From Cristatella mucedo (Eukaryota; Bryozoa; Phylactolaemata; Cristatellidae): a DNA stretch of 64,000 bases. A program made the translations under genes and the position numbers. Each line of letters begins with the position of its first letter. Within the stretch, counting starts at the first letter, position 1. Location: NCBI GenBank assembly GCA_009760855.2, contig WPIO01000066.1, positions 1,696,501-1,760,500 of the forward strand, read 5' to 3'. Shown here piece after piece: positions 61,001 to 64,000 of the stretch. The notes under the pieces are model-generated. The model had not been told where the DNA came from. It worked only from the letters and a program-made list of their open reading frames with translations, and searched no databases.

Positions 61001-63376
61001 CCAGAACAAGGCAGGTGAGCTCTTATCACCTCCCGTGCTGGCTGGTCGGCTCGGGAAAATAAAGAATTTGCCACCTTATAGAATACCCTGTCATGACTCT
61101 ACCCAGCCAGGGACACCAGGCCAGGCTGCCTCGGAATCTAAGATAGGGGCAGCACAGCTCAGTAAATAGGAAATCGTGGTTGCCAGCAGCATTGATGATG
61201 AGGCAGCTACTGAATAATGCCAAGTCACCAGTGTAGCAAATCATTCGTGGATGTCAGCTACTCAGCATGTAGCCTAATCACGAACCGACACTCAAATGAA
61301 AAATTGTCGGAACAATGAATGCGATTGAACTGGGCTGCAGCACACCCTAGCCACCAATGATTTGCATCACGCGACCGGAGTTGAGAGCAGAGGCCACACG
61401 TGCCACCTCACCAACTCCACAGCTAAAAGCTGGCTTCTGCATCAGCCCTAAGGCAGCCAATATCTTCATGCCAAGCAGCACCGTTAACAAATTGTCACCT
61501 GTCTACTACGCCAATCCCACACAGCCATCCAAAGGCAATGGCATGGGTTCACTTACACAGCACAGTTGTCTCCACTAAGCCTCTTTCACAGCTTTCAGCT
61601 AAGGACAGAAGTAGATGTGCACTGCCCAAGAGCCCTTGAGGATAAATGTCGAGACAATAATAGCAAGATTGGTCCAACAATCAAATTATTGCTCAGAGTT
61701 TCATTGTAAAGACAGTGGTGTCATAAATGAGATCTGAAGTTTTGTCGATTTCCGCATACAAGGAATGCATTGTGAAATTATTAGGCAAGTCATTTCTAAC
61801 CCGGAAGTATCAGCAAAATATCAGCAAACAAAAAATGTACCAATCTCTTAATTTGTGCAGTGCTACCATGACATTTACCCTTTGGTGTACTGGTCAAAAA
61901 AGCCTTCCATATAGACACATCTAACGCTAAATAATATAATAATATTAGGAATGCTCATGATAAAACATTTTCATAGCACCTTGAAAGAACCAGATTTCTG
62001 TCTGGGCACTTCCCACGTACTAGAGAGAAGCATTTGATTGGTTGGTGGTACTATGCTTAGTGCCACATGCATATGCACATAAAGGACCATGCAAATAGTA
62101 GGAGCAAGTGATGTGAAGAATAATACTTCATTTGAATGCTAGAATGGCAAAAATGTAAGACATATGTAAAGAAAGTAGCAAACATCGAAAGTAGCAATGG
62201 CCTGTCTGACAAGCAGACGAATGCAACAGTATTTATGCGATGTGACAGTACCATAAATTAGCTGCTCTCCTTATATCACTTCCAAACTGCTGGCCGCAGA
62301 CGTTTGTGCTCTCAGTGGGTCCTCGCCTCGACCGTTTTAAAATCGTTTCCACGATTATCGTAGAAAAGCCACATATTATCTCCATATTAGGAATCTGGCT
62401 TTCTCAGCCGTTCTGCGTTGCTGCTTATAACGGTGGGCGATCCTTTATTGCCGCACAAGAGCTGGTGATAGCCGTAAAAACGCTCTTCTGCCGCTATACA
62501 AAAGAGGCTGTTGAATCAGCTAATGTAATGACTGGGCAGCACTTGCAGTTACGCTTCCTCGTTTTTTCTTTACTACATTAGATTAAACTTGTTGGCTGAC
62601 GTAGGCTTGCCGAACGCGGCTTTGGTTGCGATTTCTCTGCTGGCTACTCTCTGGCATTCGGCAAACTAGTAAGCGAGGTTTGAGCTGAGTTCTTCACGGA
62701 TATGCATGTATTTAATAGACAGCACTGTGCCTTGGCAAACCCTTCTTCCCAGGACCCCTGGCGAGGTCCTTCCGAGAGTGGTCCTGAATGCCTTTGCAGA
62801 AAATGTAAAGCGCCTGGAAAAAATATTAGAGTTCTCTGAGGACACTTTAGAAAGTTCATTATTATTACAATTATTAATGCTTACGGTCAAACGCAGCTGC
62901 AGCCTCGTTCAGTTCACGGGCCCACCCAATTGAGTTGGACCTTCTTGCCACACCTAGCTGGAGCCAGCTAGGCGATGCACCCCCTCCCCTTATAAATGAT
63001 GTTTGCCAAAGGAGAACCATCTTTTGGTGCTCAATTTTTTAGAGCGATTAGTTCTCAAACGCAAAATACACGAACGCCGAAACATGAGCGCTCGAGTGAG
63101 CCGGAAATGACAACGCCAAGTAATGCCGACCCTGCGTCCTACTAGGCGACGACCTCCGGCGCAGCTAGGTGACAGAATGCATCGTGAATGGCTTGCGTGT
63201 GCGGCGTGGCGTGCGTGCAAGTGGAGAACAGAGAAACGAGAGCAGATGAACGCAGGGTTATTAAGCCGACGGGAGCATGCCGGCGACTAGCAGCTGCTTT
63301 GACGTTTTACTGAGATCCGTGCGCTGGCACCACAACTCACCGGTGCGCATATAAGAAACACGCTCAAAAACATCAT
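43127..63376 (-). CDS. ERP44: ERp44, thioredoxin-family ER retention chaperone
   Basis: Thirteen coding exons (minus): 63376-63341, 59408-59336, 58949-58910, 58302-58233, 56465-56420, 56207-56023, 54446-54331, 50905-50809, 50616-50503, 46731-46620, 44251-44104, 43901-43787 and 43270-43127. All are GT-AG with matching phases; the predicted product is 431 aa (human 406). A signal peptide, MMFLSVFLICAPVLLVQH, is split by intron 1. The thioredoxin a domain has FVDFYAEWCRFSHILMPVFE, i.e. the family's CRFS site in place of CxxC, then VVFAKVDCDRE and ISKYPTLKLF..KREYRGQRS. Domain b has KRKIIAFLESKTSDTYKNV. Domain b' has KCIPLVRDLTFENAE, ELTEEGLPFLILF and LPVLAIDSFKHMYLFP, followed by DLHSGKLHREFHNGPDP. 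The C-terminus YTLLRDEL ends in the RDEL retrieval signal. In known systems ERp44 cycles between ER and Golgi, retaining Ero1 and unassembled IgM or adiponectin by thiols. Exon 8 (50905-50809) is poorly conserved and rests on splice sites and phase. Confidence 0.93.
43430..43515 (-). mobile_element. Decayed LINE A-like tail (ERP44 intron 12)
   Basis: 'acaataaggacacttgtagaatgccctaagacaac..aatctcttgctaagcacttgactacatttgca' retains the tail layout with heavy divergence. Confidence 0.45.
43724..43747. repeat. Poly-C tract
   Basis: A run of about 23 C in ERP44 intron 12. It may be a site of sequencing length error. Confidence 0.9.
44445..45480 (-). mobile_element. Diverged L2-like LINE remnant (ERP44 intron 10)
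   Basis: Tail-like 44445-44530. Then 'ttcaaacgtagtcagaagatttcacaatgtcag' and 'gcaggctgcaggaagc' align loosely to the A C-terminus. 'tttttgcaatgctaagtaagct' near 45175 aligns to 'aaatttagcaatgttatgtagct'. GC-richer than other copies and with no intact coding. Confidence 0.45.
45640..45775 (+). mobile_element. SINE1, decayed
   Basis: B box 'gtgggctcgagcattg' and tail 'gcatttggatagacattcagttctcttagggcgctata'. The A box region is poorly preserved. Confidence 0.65.
46185..46390 (+). mobile_element. SINE2 (second tRNA-derived family)
   Basis: A box-like 'ttagtggttgctg', B box 'ggttcgaatcctg', and the SINE2 3' module 'tgatagccgtaaaggctcttcggtcgccattcaaaagaggctgctaaatcaacgag'. A short unrelated stretch separates head and 3' module. 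Confidence 0.75.
46945..47055 (+). mobile_element. LINE A C-terminal fragment
   Basis: RQASFSDQAFSKYTAKAPGTHSTNVTTSD aligns to LKSFGDRAFSSYAPKAWNSLPTCVRTSPD of family A. Confidence 0.6.
47175..47710 (+). mobile_element. LINE family A, 3' end
   Basis: ORF2 C-terminus (LTFRSLHSLTPAYLSDILHH, NLKSFGDHAFTSYAPKAWNS), 3' UTR, hairpin at 47625-47668 and (ATT)n. It lies in ERP44 intron 9. Confidence 0.93.
47762..48025 (-). mobile_element. LINE family A, 3' UTR and tail
   Basis: Reversed tail and hairpin (47772-47826), then 3' UTR to 'acccactaaatgttgtcctatataggtg'. It faces the plus-strand copy just to its left, so the two tails are back to back. Confidence 0.9.
48217..49975 (+). mobile_element. LINE family A, best-preserved RT copy (5'-truncated)
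   Basis: Starts at about 48217 in the linker before RT. It encodes [70 protein letters not shown] and YADDTQLYLC. A single extra A in an A-run at about 48994 shifts frame; the rest (NDDKTNLLVMGKPS, VTSRLDFCNSLLTGLP, LHWLPVKQRID, NLKSFGDRAFSSYAP) is open to 49741. 3' UTR, hairpin (49906-49949) and ATT tail are intact. The endonuclease is absent. Inserted in ERP44 intron 9. Confidence 0.95.
50040..50165 (+). mobile_element. Decayed LINE A tail
   Basis: 'agcatgtgcaaagtgcctagaaatactcaagttctgtgaacagaacta' and a preceding 3' UTR-like 'gcagtgtcagcaca'. Confidence 0.5.
51808..51965 (+). mobile_element. SINE2 in LINE B
   Basis: B box 'gtgggttcgattcatg' and 3' module 'tggtgatagctgtaagagctcttctgttgctatacaaaaataggctgtttaatcagcta'. 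Confidence 0.8.
51985..52135 (+). mobile_element. SINE1 in LINE B (cleanest copy)
   Basis: A box TAGCGGTTAAGG (52006-52017), B box GGGCTCGAGCCC (52051-52062) and LINE A-type tail hairpin (about 52075-52121), followed by a short ATTATATT tail. Confidence 0.93.
52261..53440. other. ERP44 intron 7 sequence, nothing recognised
   Basis: No exon of ERP44 fits here. Short open frames lack motifs. A small run of ATAATAATA-like sequence occurs near 53190. Confidence 0.4.
53469..54050 (-). mobile_element. Tc1/mariner-like transposon, internally deleted
   Basis: Minus-strand pieces in transposase order: N-terminal HTH (SNREMARKLGLSEKAV..KNRPVSGSHRATTGRM, about 54020-53870), middle (TVRQMLNERGLYGKVSKES, about 53775-53715), and C-terminus (KLVESMPARIEAHCLSGKGA, about 53550-53470) ending in TAG at 53469. 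The DDE catalytic core is missing and the pieces lie in different frames. Terminal inverted repeats were not identified. Located in ERP44 intron 7. Confidence 0.75.
55022..55190 (-). mobile_element. SINE1 with AT microsatellite
   Basis: (AT)n at about 55033-55056 adjoins the reversed tail 'tatatcgccctaagagaacttaatctctattcaggcgcttcacata', B box 'ggggctcgagcccacgacc' and A box 'ccactagaccaaaccagctggg'. Confidence 0.92.
55400..55677 (+). repeat. Duplicated segment X (source copy)
   Basis: 278 bp, apparently identical by eye to 57063-57340. It lies in ERP44 intron 6. Confidence 0.92.
56874..57065 (+). repeat. Duplicated segment Y, copy 1
   Basis: 192 bp, apparently identical by eye to 57356-57547. 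It contains a decayed LINE/SINE tail (tagcgccttcaaagaatctatctttttctaggcattttac). Confidence 0.92.
57063..57547 (+). repeat. Composite duplicate X' + filler + Y'
   Basis: X' (57063-57340) repeats 55400-55677. A 15-nt filler follows, then Y' (57356-57547) repeats 56874-57065. The Y-X' junction shares 'ttt' with the source. In ERP44 intron 4. Confidence 0.92.
57550..57745 (-). mobile_element. LINE family A tail and 3' UTR
   Basis: 'aataataataataatgttaataatgtacttgataaagcgccgtcagacgactcaatctctttctaggcgctttac' then 3' UTR to about 57745. Confidence 0.85.
57760..57900 (+). mobile_element. SINE2, diverged
   Basis: B box-like 'gcgagtcgaatccag' and 3' module 'ctgatagctgctctaaggctctcctactgcctataaaagcaaggc'. 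Confidence 0.6.
59930..60840 (+). mobile_element. LINE family A-like copy with internal deletion (ERP44 intron 1)
   Basis: Linker residues (LLLDPPINLPYLMQCYNRAL, about 60050; LTVCRLAFGNYCRSYPS, about 60255) jump straight to late RT (CFDPSQPSSMSNSLNFLAAC, FLKLNDDKTSLLVM, about 60470-60600) and then RNLGV/IAKIRA-like residues to about 60840. The RT fingers and palm are deleted. No tail. Confidence 0.75.
60841..61934. other. ERP44 intron 1 sequence, nothing recognised
   Basis: No repeat-family copy or exon-like frame recognised. Confidence 0.4.
61935..62100 (-). mobile_element. Decayed LINE A tail and 3' UTR
   Basis: 'ataatattaggaatgctcatgataaaacattttcatagcaccttgaaagaaccagatttctgtctgggcactt' then 'gcatttgattggttggtggtactatgctt'. 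Confidence 0.6.
62415..62530 (+). mobile_element. SINE2, 3' part
   Basis: 'gagctggtgatagccgtaaaaacgctcttctgccgctatacaaaagaggctgttgaatcagctaat', the best-preserved SINE2 3' module. The head is mostly lost. Confidence 0.78.
62785..62880 (+). mobile_element. LINE A tail
   Basis: 'ttgcagaaaatgtaaagcgcctggaaaaaatattagagttctctgaggacactttagaaagttcattattatta'. Confidence 0.8.
63341..63376 (-). CDS. ERP44: ERP44 first coding exon (signal peptide start)
   Basis: ATG at 63376-63374, followed at once by a second ATG, encodes MMFLSVFLICAP and then a strong donor CCG|gtgagt in phase 0. It joins exon 2 (VLLVQHTLGSS..) to give a continuous hydrophobic signal peptide. This was the only position I found upstream that supplies a start, hydrophobicity and phase together. 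Confidence 0.8.
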
Positions 63377-64000
63377 GCCGAATGCTGGTCGTCACTTGGT
63401 TAGTTATAATGAATGAGTTGTGTGCAAAAACTCGCCGGTAAACCAGCTCCAGATCGCCACTACAGCAACCGGTAACCGGAAGTAGTAAGACGTGTACCGA
63501 CAATGGGGACGCACTGACCGTCCGACGAGTCCTAAACAGTGCCAGTGAGCTCTGAATTCAGAGATAAGCTTTGAAATAAAAATATAAATTCATTTTAAGA
63601 GCCTTAAACTGCAAGTTCGTGTACAAAATATCCATCAACATCGCGGATTCCCATCGTTCCCGGGACGCCGTTGCCGTAGCCGCGCTGGGGTACCTTGTGC
63701 GTTACTGCGGACCACTGCCTTTCAAGCGTTTGCCTCGGTACTTATGTGTGCACGCTGCTGATTGCGTGCATCTAAACTAAGGGACGTGTGAAATTGTGTT
63801 TTCTTTCCGTTAAAAGCGATATACGTTTCCTCTCTACGTCGGGCCAAAGACCGGTTGTCTCCTACCGGTCATACTCTTGCCCCTTGCCACTCACTTATTA
63901 ACATTGGTTGGTATTAGAACGGCTAGAGAGGAATTCCGATGAGATATTCCATTTTACATTATTCGCTTCTCTAACAGTGCCTATGGGTGGAGACAGAGTC
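63377..64000. promoter_or_regulatory. Presumed ERP44 promoter / upstream intergenic
   Basis: Fairly CpG-rich sequence upstream of ERP44, without repeats. No plus-strand exon could be recognised. It may hold a shared promoter with a divergent neighbour outside the window. Confidence 0.3.

Overview
This is animal (metazoan) nuclear DNA, almost certainly from an invertebrate. The evidence is two host genes split by GT-AG introns and a dense, nested load of jockey-superfamily (L2/CR1-like) LINEs with tRNA-derived SINEs. The species cannot be told from the window.

Right half (about 37.4-63.4 kb). Two conserved genes converge tail to tail. A syntaxin-17 orthologue (STX17, + strand, 6 coding exons, 37458-41838, predicted 342 aa) encodes the autophagosomal Qa-SNARE with its glycine-rich membrane hairpin. 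An ERp44 orthologue (ERP44, - strand, 13 coding exons, 63376-43127, predicted 431 aa) encodes the thioredoxin-fold ER chaperone with a CRFS active site and a C-terminal RDEL. All intron phases agree in both models. STX17 and ERP44 are, from memory, also convergent neighbours on human 9q31, so this looks like very old conserved microsynteny.

Left half (1-36 kb). This is mostly LINE debris. Family A has an (ATT)n tail preceded by a two-part hairpin. Family B has a different 3' end (a TTACAT-like tail after a GGAGTTAC..ACGGAGATA motif) and a nearly complete endonuclease-RT ORF on the - strand at 283-3746. A, B and SINE copies are inserted into one another many times. Between them lie three phase-compatible - strand exons (14697-14351, 12581-12528, 9789-9394) of an unrecognised, glycosylated, Ig-like extracellular protein, and one possible first exon on the + strand (7202-7373). 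There is also a 20-bp minisatellite (about 31.52-32.0 kb), long TA and CT microsatellites, a foldback element in an STX17 intron, an internally deleted Tc1-like transposon and a weak LTR-like stretch.

Two tRNA-derived SINE families are present. SINE1 carries a 3' tail nearly identical to the LINE A tail hairpin. SINE2 carries a 3' module that more weakly resembles the LINE B 3' end. This suggests two parallel LINE/SINE partnerships in one genome.
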